Shown one piece after another: positions 43,767-51,492 of a stretch of 64,000 nucleotides of DNA. The notes under the pieces were generated by a model. It had not been told where the DNA came from and did no database searches. It saw nothing but the letters and a program-made list of their open reading frames with translations. A program made the translations under genes and the position numbers. The stretch's first letter is position 1. The number at the start of each line of letters is the position of its first letter. Source of the DNA: Olivibacter sp036959255 (GTDB lineage: Bacteria > Bacteroidota > Bacteroidia > Sphingobacteriales > Sphingobacteriaceae). The DNA lies in contig NZ_JAWMTI010000008.1 in NCBI RefSeq assembly GCF_036959255.1, forward strand, positions 1-64,000, given 5' to 3'.

Positions 43767-44849
43767 ATGTCTTCCGAAACGCCATACCCCCAGATGTTTG
43801 ATTTGTTAAGACAATTTGAACACCAAAAGATTGTATTTTGTCAAGACCATACGATTGGATTAAAAGCTATCATTGCTGTTCATGACACCACACTCGGCCC
43901 GGCTATAGGCGGTGTACGTATGTTACCTTATAAAACTGAACAGGAGGCGATAGACGATGTTTTACGGTTATCTCGTGCGATGACTTATAAATCAGCGATA
44001 AGTGGTGTTAATTTAGGGGGCGGAACCGCTGTGATTATTGGCGATCACCGTACACAGAAATCGGAAGTTATTTTAAGAAGATTAGGGCAGTTTGTGGAGG
44101 AAATGAACGGATCATTTATCGCATCATTAGATATGGGAACCACCTCCAAAGATATGGAGTTCATTCATATGGAAACCAATCATGTAGTCGGTTTACCAAA
44201 ATCATTAGGAGGAAGTGGCGATACGGCCCCATTTACTGCTAAAGGTGTTTTTTATGGAATAAAGGCCGCAGTGAAGGAGCTTTACGGTACAGATAGCATG
44301 GCTGGACGTACGGTAGCTGTGCAAGGAACAGGAAAAGTTGGAGAGCATCTTGTTTCTTTGCTGCGAGAGGAAAATGCAAAAGTTTACGTGAGTGATATTG
44401 TTGAAGATCGTATGATTCAGGTATCCAATAAATACGGGGCAGAAGTTATCGCTTATAATAATCTCTTTGATATGGACTTGGACGTTTATGCACCTTGTGC
44501 ATTAGGTGGAACCGTTAACAGTTACACGATTGAGCGGATGAAATGTAAGATTATTGCAGGCTCCGCTAACAATCAATTGGCCAACGACCGTGAACATGGC
44601 ACTAAACTCTTAGAAAAAGGCATTGTTTACGCACCTGATTTTCTGATTAATGCAGGCGGTCTTTTGAGCTGCTATGCTGAGATTGCAGGATATAACGTGT
44701 TAAGAAGCGCCGCTTTAACAGAGAATATCTATGAGGTAACGCGGTCGGTGATACAGAAATCACGGAAGGAAAAAATTCCAACACACCAGGCCGCTATGCA
44801 GATTGCTGAGGAGCGGATCGCAACTATTAAAAAAATAAAACAAAACTAA
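43767..44849 (+). CDS. Leu/Phe/Val dehydrogenase homologue missing a catalytic lysine
   Basis: 360 residues of the Glu/Leu/Phe/Val dehydrogenase family, with a Rossmann domain (VAVQGTGKVGEHL) and a late EKGIVYAPDFLINAGGL. The substrate domain shows MTYKSAISGVNLGGGTAVIIGD. Lys75 is kept, and Asp122 (SLDMG) fits the catalytic Asp. In leucine dehydrogenases GGG is followed by the catalytic Lys; here it is Thr87 (ACC). Spacing 75-87-122 equals the known 68-80-115, so the alignment is firm. Such enzymes reversibly deaminate branched or aromatic amino acids using NAD. The change may abolish activity or mark another role. It precedes nusB by 40 bases. Confidence 0.8.
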   Translation: MSSETPYPQMFDLLRQFEHQKIVFCQDHTIGLKAIIAVHDTTLGPAIGGVRMLPYKTEQEAIDDVLRLSRAMTYKSAISGVNLGGGTAVIIGDHRTQKSEVILRRLGQFVEEMNGSFIASLDMGTTSKDMEFIHMETNHVVGLPKSLGGSGDTAPFTAKGVFYGIKAAVKELYGTDSMAGRTVAVQGTGKVGEHLVSLLREENAKVYVSDIVEDRMIQVSNKYGAEVIAYNNLFDMDLDVYAPCALGGTVNSYTIERMKCKIIAGSANNQLANDREHGTKLLEKGIVYAPDFLINAGGLLSCYAEIAGYNVLRSAALTENIYEVTRSVIQKSRKEKIPTHQAAMQIAEERIATIKKIKQN

Positions 44850-44889
44850 TCATTAAGGTTAGTGTGAAATATAATCGTTCTTTATAAAT

Positions 44890-45837
44890 ATGTTAAATAG
44901 AAGGCACCTGAGGGTCAAAGTATTACAAACAGTCTATGCTTTCCAGCAATCGGATGATAAAAATGTAAGCAATTTTGAAAAAGCATTGCTGAAAAGTGTT
45001 GATCAAGTTTATGAAATGTATGTTTGGGTGCTCGCACTCGCGTCTGAAGTAGCGGAGTATGCATTAGTTGATGCAGATGAAAGAGCAAACAAATTTTTGC
45101 CCACTGAGCATGATCTGAACGCTAATACGCAATTAGCTAATAATACTTTTATTGAGTTACTGAAGCAAAACGAAGAGTTTATTGATTTATGTAAAAAGTA
45201 TAAGGTAGATCTTGTGTTCGATACGGAAACGGTAAAAAGTATTTTCCATATTTTGAAACAATCACCCGAGTATATTGCTTATTTAGAGAGTGAGGATCGA
45301 TCTCTCAAGGTCGAAAAGGACATTATAAAGTTTATCTTTAAAAAAATTATATTGAAGTTGCCTGCTATTGAGCAAATATTCGATGAACATTTTATTAATT
45401 GGACAACTGATAAAGACGTTTTGCAAGCATTATTAGCCAAAACATTAAAGAATTTCAATAGCGAAGACCCGGAGAAGAACCACTTGGCTCAATTATGTCC
45501 TAATTGGGTTGATGATAAGGAATTTATTGTTGATTTGTTTCGGTTGACAATTCGACACGGGGAGGATTATCAAAAATACATTTCAGGAAAAACAAAAAAT
45601 TGGGAAGCTGATCGAATTGCGTTAATTGATACGTTGTTGATGCGAATGGCAATCACCGAATTGTTAAATTTTTCTTCCATTCCCGTGAAGGTTACTATTA
45701 ATGAGTATATTGAAATTTCAAAAGAATTTAGTACACCGAAGAGCAATTCTTTCATTAATGGTATCTTAGACAAGATTTTGATCGAACTTCAAAAAGAAGG
45801 CAAGATCAGAAAATTTGGAAGGGGGCTTATTGGATAA
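44890..45837 (+). CDS. nusB: Transcription antitermination factor NusB, long Bacteroidota form
   Basis: 315 residues. The C-terminal 140 are NusB proper (ILKLPAIEQIFDEHFINWTTDKD, then the conserved ADRIALIDTLLMRMAITELL and NEYIEISKEFSTPKSNSFINGILDKIL). The N-terminus starts NRRHLRVKVLQTVYAFQQSD and is followed by a lineage-specific insertion. NusB binds boxA RNA with NusE and keeps polymerase from terminating in rRNA transcripts. The long form is normal in Bacteroidota. It begins the housekeeping run with the DUF1573 gene and yajC. Confidence 0.93.
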   Translation: MLNRRHLRVKVLQTVYAFQQSDDKNVSNFEKALLKSVDQVYEMYVWVLALASEVAEYALVDADERANKFLPTEHDLNANTQLANNTFIELLKQNEEFIDLCKKYKVDLVFDTETVKSIFHILKQSPEYIAYLESEDRSLKVEKDIIKFIFKKIILKLPAIEQIFDEHFINWTTDKDVLQALLAKTLKNFNSEDPEKNHLAQLCPNWVDDKEFIVDLFRLTIRHGEDYQKYISGKTKNWEADRIALIDTLLMRMAITELLNFSSIPVKVTINEYIEISKEFSTPKSNSFINGILDKILIELQKEGKIRKFGRGLIG

Positions 45838-45914
45838 GCGCGACTTAGAAGTAACTGGGGATAAAAAACTGACTATGGCTAGTTTACATAGGGATAACCA
45901 ACAATTATAAGTAT

Positions 45915-46391
45915 ATGAAAAATAAAATTTTGTTACTGTCATTGACAGTTTTGGCATTAGCTGCTTGCAATGGCTCTAAACAGAAGGAGAAAAGCGCTGG
46001 GGAGGATATTATTGAAAGTGTAAATACGGCAGATAATACGGGTGCAAATAAACAGATCCCCGACTCAGCAGATGTTGCAGATGCGCCCATCATAAATTTT
46101 AAGAATGATACCTATGATTTTTCAAAGATAAAAGAAGGAGAAAAAGTAAATCACGTTTTTGAATTTACGAATACCGGAAAATCGCCGCTTATAATCAGTG
46201 ACGTACAAGCTGGATGTGGCTGTACGACACCGAAATTCGATAAAAAGCCAATTAAGCCCGGTGAACAAGGCAGCATCGAAATCGGCTTTAACAGTGCAGG
46301 TCAACGCGGAGCGCAACATAAAATTATCACCGTATATAGTAATGCTCAACCCGCGCAATTAATGCTTCATCTAAAAGGTGAAGTACAATAG
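45915..46391 (+). CDS. DUF1573 lipoprotein
   Basis: 158 residues with a lipoprotein signal ending LALAACNGS (Cys18, where lipid would attach). Residues 60-150 form a DUF1573 domain of Ig-like strands: HVFEFTNTGKSPLIISDVQAGCGCTTPKFDKKPIKPGEQGSI, with the Cys-Gly-Cys motif normal for the family. It is probably anchored in the periplasm; no biochemical role is known. The position between nusB and yajC is conserved in Bacteroidota. The gap to nusB is 77 bases. Confidence 0.9.
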   Translation: MKNKILLLSLTVLALAACNGSKQKEKSAGEDIIESVNTADNTGANKQIPDSADVADAPIINFKNDTYDFSKIKEGEKVNHVFEFTNTGKSPLIISDVQAGCGCTTPKFDKKPIKPGEQGSIEIGFNSAGQRGAQHKIITVYSNAQPAQLMLHLKGEVQ

Positions 46392-46420
46392 TTAAACAAT
46401 TTTAAATCATAATAATTTAC

Positions 46421-46765
46421 ATGGCAACAGTAGCAATTTTATTACAGGCAGGATCAGGTGGAATGTCATCCCTCATCATGATGGGATTAATTGTGGTAGT
46501 GTTCTATTTTTTCATGATACGACCACAGATGAAGAAGCAAAAAGAACATAAAAAATACATAGAAGATCTAAAAGTGAATGATAAGGTGGTAACTACTGCC
46601 GGTATTCACGGTCGTATTGTTGAAATAGGTGAAAGCACATTTATCGTTGATGTAGGTAGCGGTACCCGTATCAAGTTTGATAAAGCGGCTGTCTCATTAG
46701 ATGCGTCTAAACTCGCTAATACGCCTAAGCAAGGAACCGCAACTACAACAGACGAAAAGAAATAG
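46421..46765 (+). CDS. yajC: Preprotein translocase subunit YajC
   Basis: 114 residues. One membrane helix (about residues 14-34) is followed by the signature FFMIRPQMKKQKEHKKYI and a small domain with VNDKVVTTAGIHGRIVEIGESTFIVDV. YajC binds SecDF and assists SecYEG in protein export at the inner membrane. It follows the DUF1573 gene by 29 bases and ends before a hairpin that also covers the next gene's promoter. Confidence 0.94.
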   Translation: MATVAILLQAGSGGMSSLIMMGLIVVVFYFFMIRPQMKKQKEHKKYIEDLKVNDKVVTTAGIHGRIVEIGESTFIVDVGSGTRIKFDKAAVSLDASKLANTPKQGTATTTDEKK

Positions 46766-46792
46766 ACTTTGTCAGGTAGACAAGGTGCTGTA

Positions 46793-46858
46793 TAAAACGC
46801 TTGACAAAATTGATTTACCGATAAAGGTTGCTATTTTTGTTAGGCGTTTTATTTTTTT
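46793..46858 (+). terminator. Terminator after yajC that also contains the next promoter
   Basis: TAAAACGC with CAAAA four bases on pairs with TTTTG and GCGTTTTA on the far side, followed by a run of T. Inside the loop lies the promoter at 46810-46839. Confidence 0.55.
46810..46839 (+). promoter_or_regulatory. Bacteroidota-type promoter of the ybbR-coaE genes
   Basis: TTG at 46810-46812 and TATTTTTG at 46832-46839 are 19 bases apart, fitting the -33/-7 pattern. The ATG at 46870 is 30 bases downstream. It lies inside the predicted terminator stem-loop of yajC, so one sequence may end one transcript and start the next. Confidence 0.55.
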
Positions 46859-46869
46859 AAAGTGTCGGC

Positions 46870-47811
46870 ATGTTTAATCTCAATAAGAAGCAACAAAAGA
46901 AACTTAGCCTATTCGCTATTTGTCTTTTTATCTCCTTTCTCGTATGGAGTTTGTTTGCTTTATCAAATCGTTATATCTATACGGTAAAAGCTTCTTTAAA
47001 TTATGTGAATGTTCCCCCAAAAAGGGCCTTTCATCCACTTCAATCCGATACTGTTAATATGCAGGTAGAAGGAACAGGTTGGCAGGTACTGTTCTCTAAT
47101 CTTCGGCTAAAACCCCAAGATATACATGTTGATTTAAGTGGTTTGAAAACACGCGATTGGGTCCTCTTTTCTAATCAAATGGGCTATATAAATCGACAAT
47201 TCAGTGCAAATCAACGCATTGTTTCTATTTCTCCTGATACGCTCTTCTTTAATTTTTCTAAACAGGATGTGAAAAAAGTAACTGTTAATTTGTCGAGTGA
47301 TATTAAATTCAAGAAACAATATGATATCATCGGAGATATACAGATTGAACCTAAATTTGTAACGGTTACGGGACCGTTAGAAGACTTGGTCTTGATTGAT
47401 GGTTGGGCAACTGATACATTAAATAGCGTTAATGTTGATAATACTATTGTTGCAAAGGTTACTTTATCGAAAAGTCAGAAAGCAAATATTAATGTACATC
47501 CTTCATCGGTTGATGTTAGAATTCCCATAGGAGAGGTGACGGAGAAAATTATTGAGGTACCTATTAGGGCAGAAAATAGTAAAGCTTTTAGGACAGTAAA
47601 AGTACTGCCTGAAAAAGTGAGATTGACGACCATCGTATCATTGGATAAGTATGAGGGTATTGATCGGGACATGTTCGAAGCAGTTATTAATTTGAACGAT
47701 TGGAGAAGCAACCATATAAAGAATTTACCGGTGATTATTACAAAACAACCCGATTTTGTGAAGATAATCAAGGCGGAACCGCAAAATGTAGAGTTTTTAC
47801 TGTGGAAATAA
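46870..47811 (+). CDS. YbbR/CdaR-like domain protein
   Basis: 313 residues. One N-terminal membrane helix (about residues 15-35) precedes repeating YbbR-type domains of about 80 residues (KKVTVNLSSDIKFKKQYDIIGDIQIEPKFVTVTGP, then KIIEVPIRAENSKAFRTVKVLPEKVRLTT), facing the periplasm. In firmicutes CdaR binds the cyclic-di-AMP cyclase; in Bacteroidota the role is not settled, and no cyclase gene is in this window. The last bases overlap coaE by ten bases, so translation is coupled. Confidence 0.8.
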   Translation: MFNLNKKQQKKLSLFAICLFISFLVWSLFALSNRYIYTVKASLNYVNVPPKRAFHPLQSDTVNMQVEGTGWQVLFSNLRLKPQDIHVDLSGLKTRDWVLFSNQMGYINRQFSANQRIVSISPDTLFFNFSKQDVKKVTVNLSSDIKFKKQYDIIGDIQIEPKFVTVTGPLEDLVLIDGWATDTLNSVNVDNTIVAKVTLSKSQKANINVHPSSVDVRIPIGEVTEKIIEVPIRAENSKAFRTVKVLPEKVRLTTIVSLDKYEGIDRDMFEAVINLNDWRSNHIKNLPVIITKQPDFVKIIKAEPQNVEFLLWK

Positions 47812-48416
47812 ATAAAAATAAATTACGCATCGGTGTAACCGGTGGGATTGGTACAGGCAAAACAACTGTTTGTAAGATATTTGAAGCCCTGGGATACCCG
47901 GTATTTTACGCAGATAAGGAAGCCAAGAATGTAATGGCGGATGATGCTGAATTGGTGGAGCGTATTAAATCTATATTTGGAAAGCATGTTTATTCAGACA
48001 AAGGTGAACTGGATAGGGCTTATCTTTCGAAGATTGTCTTTCAGGATCGCGAGAAATTAGATGAACTTAATGCGCTCGTTCATCCGGCTACTATAAAAGC
48101 TTATGAAAATTGGGAGAAGAAGCAAACAGCAAGTTTGACTTTTAAAGAGGCTGCTTTACTTTTTGAGACGGGAAGCTATGCACTATCCGATCGTAATATT
48201 TTGGTAGTGGCTCCGCAAGAGCTTAGGATAAAACGGGTAATGGAAAGAGACCATGTAACAAGGGAGGCGGTGCTAGCAAGAATAGATAAACAAATGGTTG
48301 ATGCTGAAAAACGTAAACTTGCTGATTTTGTAATAGATAATGATGAGGGCCAAGCTTTGATCCCACAAGTTTTAAAAATAAAAGATCGGTTATTGGAACT
48401 GTTAGCGATAAGATGA
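47802..48416 (+). CDS. coaE: Dephospho-CoA kinase, GTG start
   Basis: 204 residues from GTG 47802. The open frame runs upstream for 34 more codons, but that part lies inside the ybbR gene and lacks family similarity. The Walker A loop is GVTGGIGTGKTTVC, then FEALGYPVFYADKEAKNVM and EAALLFETGSYALSDRNILVVAP, with the late MERDHVTREAVLARIDKQM helix. It phosphorylates the 3'-hydroxyl of dephospho-CoA, the last step of coenzyme A synthesis. It overlaps both neighbours. Confidence 0.92.
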   Translation: MEINKNKLRIGVTGGIGTGKTTVCKIFEALGYPVFYADKEAKNVMADDAELVERIKSIFGKHVYSDKGELDRAYLSKIVFQDREKLDELNALVHPATIKAYENWEKKQTASLTFKEAALLFETGSYALSDRNILVVAPQELRIKRVMERDHVTREAVLARIDKQMVDAEKRKLADFVIDNDEGQALIPQVLKIKDRLLELLAIR

Positions 48417-49354
48417 TAATTTTAGATGATTTTTTAATCATTAATTCTACGGGAATCTATTGTTCTTATGGTGATTTTTTTATAGATGCGCGAGAAGCCG
48501 TTAAAGTTTCCGTCGTGTCACATGGTCACGGCGATCATATAACCTCCGGTTCTTCTAGAGTGTTTTGTACCGCTCCAACCAAATCATTTATGGAGCTGCG
48601 GTATAATAAAAATGCTGCACGTGACTTTCAGGTTTACGATTATGGCGTACCTTTTATGTTACGTGATGTTAAGGTGACATTTTTGTCTGCCGGCCATATT
48701 TTAGGATCGTCTTTAGTGCTGATGGAATATAAAGGGGTACGTTATTTATACACGGGTGATTACAAGTTACAGCCAGATCCGACTTGCCCACCTATCGCTT
48801 TGATCAAAGCTGATGTTTTGATTACAGAAAGCACTTTTGCTAACCCTTGTATAAAACATCCGGACCCGTCTGTAGAACTTAATAAGCTGAACGGTACCAC
48901 GCATCCTATTATGCTCGGGGCCTACGCCTTGGGTAAAGCACAACGATTAACGGCTCTGATTAATAAACATTGTCCCGAAAAGAAAATACTTTTACACCAT
49001 TCAGTACTTCCATTTCATAGGATATACGAGCAATACGGGTATATCGATTGGCATTACATGCCCTATGGGCGCAAATTTATAAAGGAACACCCTGAAAATG
49101 TTATTTACCTGGTACCTCCCTTGACTTTTAATAGCTACTTTAGGGCGAAGAACCTACTAAAGGTTTTTGCCTCTGGATGGAAAGGTTTACAAAGTAAAAA
49201 TGATATAGAACTATTTATTTCAGATCATGTGGATTGGCCCGATATCCTCAATACGATTGATGTTGTTGACCCGCAGGAAATATGGACTCTACATGGCGAC
49301 GGTAAAGCGCTTGTTGATTATTATAAGGGAAGTCGGAGCGTGAAGATTCTATAA
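48413..49354 (+). CDS. Metallo-beta-lactamase-fold nuclease-like protein
   Basis: 313 residues overlapping coaE by four bases (ATGA). The metal motif HGHGDH at about residue 40, then FLSAGHILGSSLV and the catalytic Asp in YLYTGDYKL, match the beta-CASP-like branch also called mRNA 3'-end-processing or ligase-associated DNA exonuclease in Bacteroidota. The exonuclease role is assigned from relatives only; no DNA ligase gene is next to it, unlike many relatives. The C-terminal LHGDGKALVDYY supplies a late His motif. A 103-base gap follows before the MarR gene. Confidence 0.8.
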   Translation: MIILDDFLIINSTGIYCSYGDFFIDAREAVKVSVVSHGHGDHITSGSSRVFCTAPTKSFMELRYNKNAARDFQVYDYGVPFMLRDVKVTFLSAGHILGSSLVLMEYKGVRYLYTGDYKLQPDPTCPPIALIKADVLITESTFANPCIKHPDPSVELNKLNGTTHPIMLGAYALGKAQRLTALINKHCPEKKILLHHSVLPFHRIYEQYGYIDWHYMPYGRKFIKEHPENVIYLVPPLTFNSYFRAKNLLKVFASGWKGLQSKNDIELFISDHVDWPDILNTIDVVDPQEIWTLHGDGKALVDYYKGSRSVKIL

Positions 49355-49457
49355 GTCTTCTACACGCAATACTACACAGAATACAATCGTAATGCATCTT
49401 TATTTTTTAGATCAGATTTTAAGCTATATATTAGTGCTCCAATTCTAAATTAGGTGT

Positions 49458-49907
49458 ATGAAGATAGAAGAAGTACTCGTGACCAATAAATTCGAGAGTG
49501 AATATCATAAGGCCTCTCTTAATATCATGTATACAAGCAATTTCATCCAAAGTTTGTTAAAAGAACGAACTGATCAAGAGAAAATAACGCTCCAACAGTA
49601 TAATGTATTGAGAATTCTGCGAGGCCAAAAATTGAAACCGGCCACTGTCAATATGTTAAAGGAACGATTATTGGATCGGATGTCTGATGTCAGTAGAATT
49701 ATTGATCGATTGGTGCAAAAAGGATTGGTTTCAAGGTGCACTAGTCATAAAGATAGACGGGCAGTCGATATTTTTATTACACAAGAAGGCATGGCAATCT
49801 TGGAACGTTTGGATAAAAAAATGTCTATTTTAACCGTATTGGATGAGAATCTCACGGAAGATGAATGCAAACAGCTTAACTTTCTCCTAGACAAGCTGCG
49901 TGGTTAG
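49458..49907 (+). CDS. MarR-family transcriptional regulator
   Basis: 149 residues of helical winged-helix character. The DNA-binding part is TLQQYNVLRILRGQKLKPATVNMLKERLLDRMSDVSRIIDRLVQKGLVSRCTSHKDRRAVDIFIT, with the conserved Asp-Arg-Arg of the wing. It is likely a dimeric repressor. Ligand and targets are unknown; the AAGCAA-TCGG-TTGCTT palindrome at 51396 is a nearby candidate operator, but no link is shown. It is convergent with the ZIP gene, 17 bases apart. Confidence 0.9.
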   Translation: MKIEEVLVTNKFESEYHKASLNIMYTSNFIQSLLKERTDQEKITLQQYNVLRILRGQKLKPATVNMLKERLLDRMSDVSRIIDRLVQKGLVSRCTSHKDRRAVDIFITQEGMAILERLDKKMSILTVLDENLTEDECKQLNFLLDKLRG

Positions 49908-49924
49908 AATTCGTTATAAATGAT

Positions 49925-50644
49925 CTAATGAATAAGAAAATTAATTAGGGAAAGACTAACCCCTACCAAGACTGCCAATAATTTTCGTCTGTTAAAATGA
50001 TGATGGTCGGCTGAAGAAGATTCAAATAAGATCGTAGTGGAAATATGCAGAAATATTCCGATGACCACGGCCATCATTTTATCGAAATATTGATCGATTT
50101 GACCAATCCCCCCCTTACTTATCATGTTACTCAACAGGAAGCCAATAGGAGACATTAATGCAAAAATAAACAACGATGTAACAATGGTTCGTTGTCGAAT
50201 CGTTGACTGAATGAGCAAACTTCCTAAAGCGAAAGCGGCTGGAATATGATGAATGGCAATGCCAAATAGCAGTTCTTTTTGATGGCCTTTAGCCAAGGGC
50301 ATTCCTTCTAAAAAAGCATGTAAACATAGGCTTGTCATAACCCCAATAGGGAAATGGCCATGATGACCGTGTTTATGTATATGACCATGTTCGATGCCTT
50401 CCGAGAACCTCTCTAGCAAGAGCTGAAATAAAAAACCACCAAGCACATATAAGCCTAAATAGTGATCTCCGTTATGCGCGTAAATTTCGGGAATGAGATG
50501 CAGTACGGTAATGGAAAATAGATATGCACCACTAAAAGAAAGAATAAGCCTAAGTAAATCAGTATTATCTCTTTTTACGAAGAATACAGCCAAACCGCCC
50601 AATAAAGCTGAACAAAATAAGGTAACTACAATAACAAAGGTCAT
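49925..50644 (-). CDS. ZIP-family metal transporter
   Basis: 239 residues from ATG 50644, whose start overlaps the PAP2 stop codon by four bases. The longer open frame reaches inside the PAP2 gene and is a shadow there. It has about eight membrane helices, a His-rich cytoplasmic loop (HGHIHKHGHHGHF) and the metal pathway motifs HAFLEGMPL and AIHHIPAAFALG. ZIP transporters bring Zn2+ or other divalent ions into the cytoplasm. A second His cluster (ADHHHFNRRK) is near the C-terminus. Metal specificity is not known. Confidence 0.88.
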   Translation of the reverse strand: MTFVIVVTLFCSALLGGLAVFFVKRDNTDLLRLILSFSGAYLFSITVLHLIPEIYAHNGDHYLGLYVLGGFLFQLLLERFSEGIEHGHIHKHGHHGHFPIGVMTSLCLHAFLEGMPLAKGHQKELLFGIAIHHIPAAFALGSLLIQSTIRQRTIVTSLFIFALMSPIGFLLSNMISKGGIGQIDQYFDKMMAVVIGIFLHISTTILFESSSADHHHFNRRKLLAVLVGVSLSLINFLIH

Positions 50645-51225
50645 GGTTTTTCGATCTGCCGACTCGTTTCGGGTTGTATATAAAGAAATAACCTTGCCAA
50701 AGCATAACCTATTGCACTTCCAAATAAAGCACCGGCCGTCACGTCCAATGGGTAGTGTACACCTACATAGATCTGTGCAAAACTGATGGCGAAGGCCCAC
50801 AATAAGGCAAGCCATAAGATGGCCTTCCAACGCTTCCTATAAACCATTATAAGAAACAAAGCCATGGCGAAATGATTGCTTGCATGGGATGATGGGAAGC
50901 TGTATCCACTGCCACAACGTACTCTACTCACCATTTCTCCCTTTAAGGTTAGTTCATTGCAAGGTCGAATTCTTTTAACCATGGGTTTAATAACAGACGC
51001 AGATAAAAAGTCGGCCGTTCCAAAGCTAAGTACCAGAAACAACATCATGATTACCCCCCGCTTCTTATAGGTACGTATTGAGAAGATTAAAATAAACAAG
51101 TATAACGGTGCCCATGTATACGGATTACGCAGATAAGGCATCAACCAGTCGAAGACCACGTTAGCCATATCCTGATTTATCATCAGGAATAGATCTGTAT
51201 CAAATTGTACGATAGAAGCAAACAT
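50641..51225 (-). CDS. PAP2-family membrane phosphatase
   Basis: 194 residues, about five membrane helices. The first motif is KPMVKRIRP, the second SFPSSHASNH, the third AQIYVGVHYPLD, where the usual Ser-Arg is Ala-Gln, a variant also seen among Bacteroidota relatives. The enzyme would remove phosphate from membrane lipids such as undecaprenyl pyrophosphate or phosphatidate, facing the periplasm. It is coupled to the ZIP gene by a four-base overlap and divergent from glmM. The missing arginine makes the exact reaction less certain. Confidence 0.8.
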   Translation of the reverse strand: MFASIVQFDTDLFLMINQDMANVVFDWLMPYLRNPYTWAPLYLFILIFSIRTYKKRGVIMMLFLVLSFGTADFLSASVIKPMVKRIRPCNELTLKGEMVSRVRCGSGYSFPSSHASNHFAMALFLIMVYRKRWKAILWLALLWAFAISFAQIYVGVHYPLDVTAGALFGSAIGYALARLFLYIQPETSRQIEKP

Positions 51226-51277
51226 GTGTTTCGTGAAATAAGATTTTTAACCCAAGCTAACTCGTATATATAACAGC

Positions 51278-51411
51278 TTGCAACCACTACTTGGAGCGCT
51301 CTGCCCCGCTACTAAATTCAATTGGGTTGCAAATATACTGTTTACAAACGTATTCAGATTTATAATCGCGTCATAAAAATAAAAAAATATTTGTTAAGCA
51401 ATCGGTTGCTT
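51278..51411. promoter_or_regulatory. Two inverted repeats in the PAP2-glmM divergent region
   Basis: TTGCAACC (51278-51285) and GGTTGCAA (51325-51332) are inverted, 39 bases apart. Further on is the perfect palindrome AAGCAA-TCGG-TTGCTT (51396-51411), about 80 bases before glmM. Either may be an operator; no protein can be assigned. No tRNA could be recognised. Confidence 0.3.
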
Positions 51412-51492
51412 GTATTTAAGATGATTCGAAACATTAGTTTATTCTAATGAAAATGCTATTTTTACCCACTACTTAATAAATCGAGCATAAAG

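Noticed and set aside
47700..47801. Upstream extension of coaE
   Set aside because: Lies inside the ybbR gene and has no similarity to dephospho-CoA kinase; GTG 47802 directly precedes the P-loop region.
50645..50830. Upstream extension of the ZIP transporter frame
   Set aside because: It lies inside the PAP2 gene in another frame; ATG 50644 overlaps the PAP2 stop and gives the family N-terminus.
51278..51340. tRNA or tRNA fragment
   Set aside because: A stretch with AGAGCGCT on the minus strand recalls a D-arm, but no T-loop GTTC motif or acceptor stem could be found.
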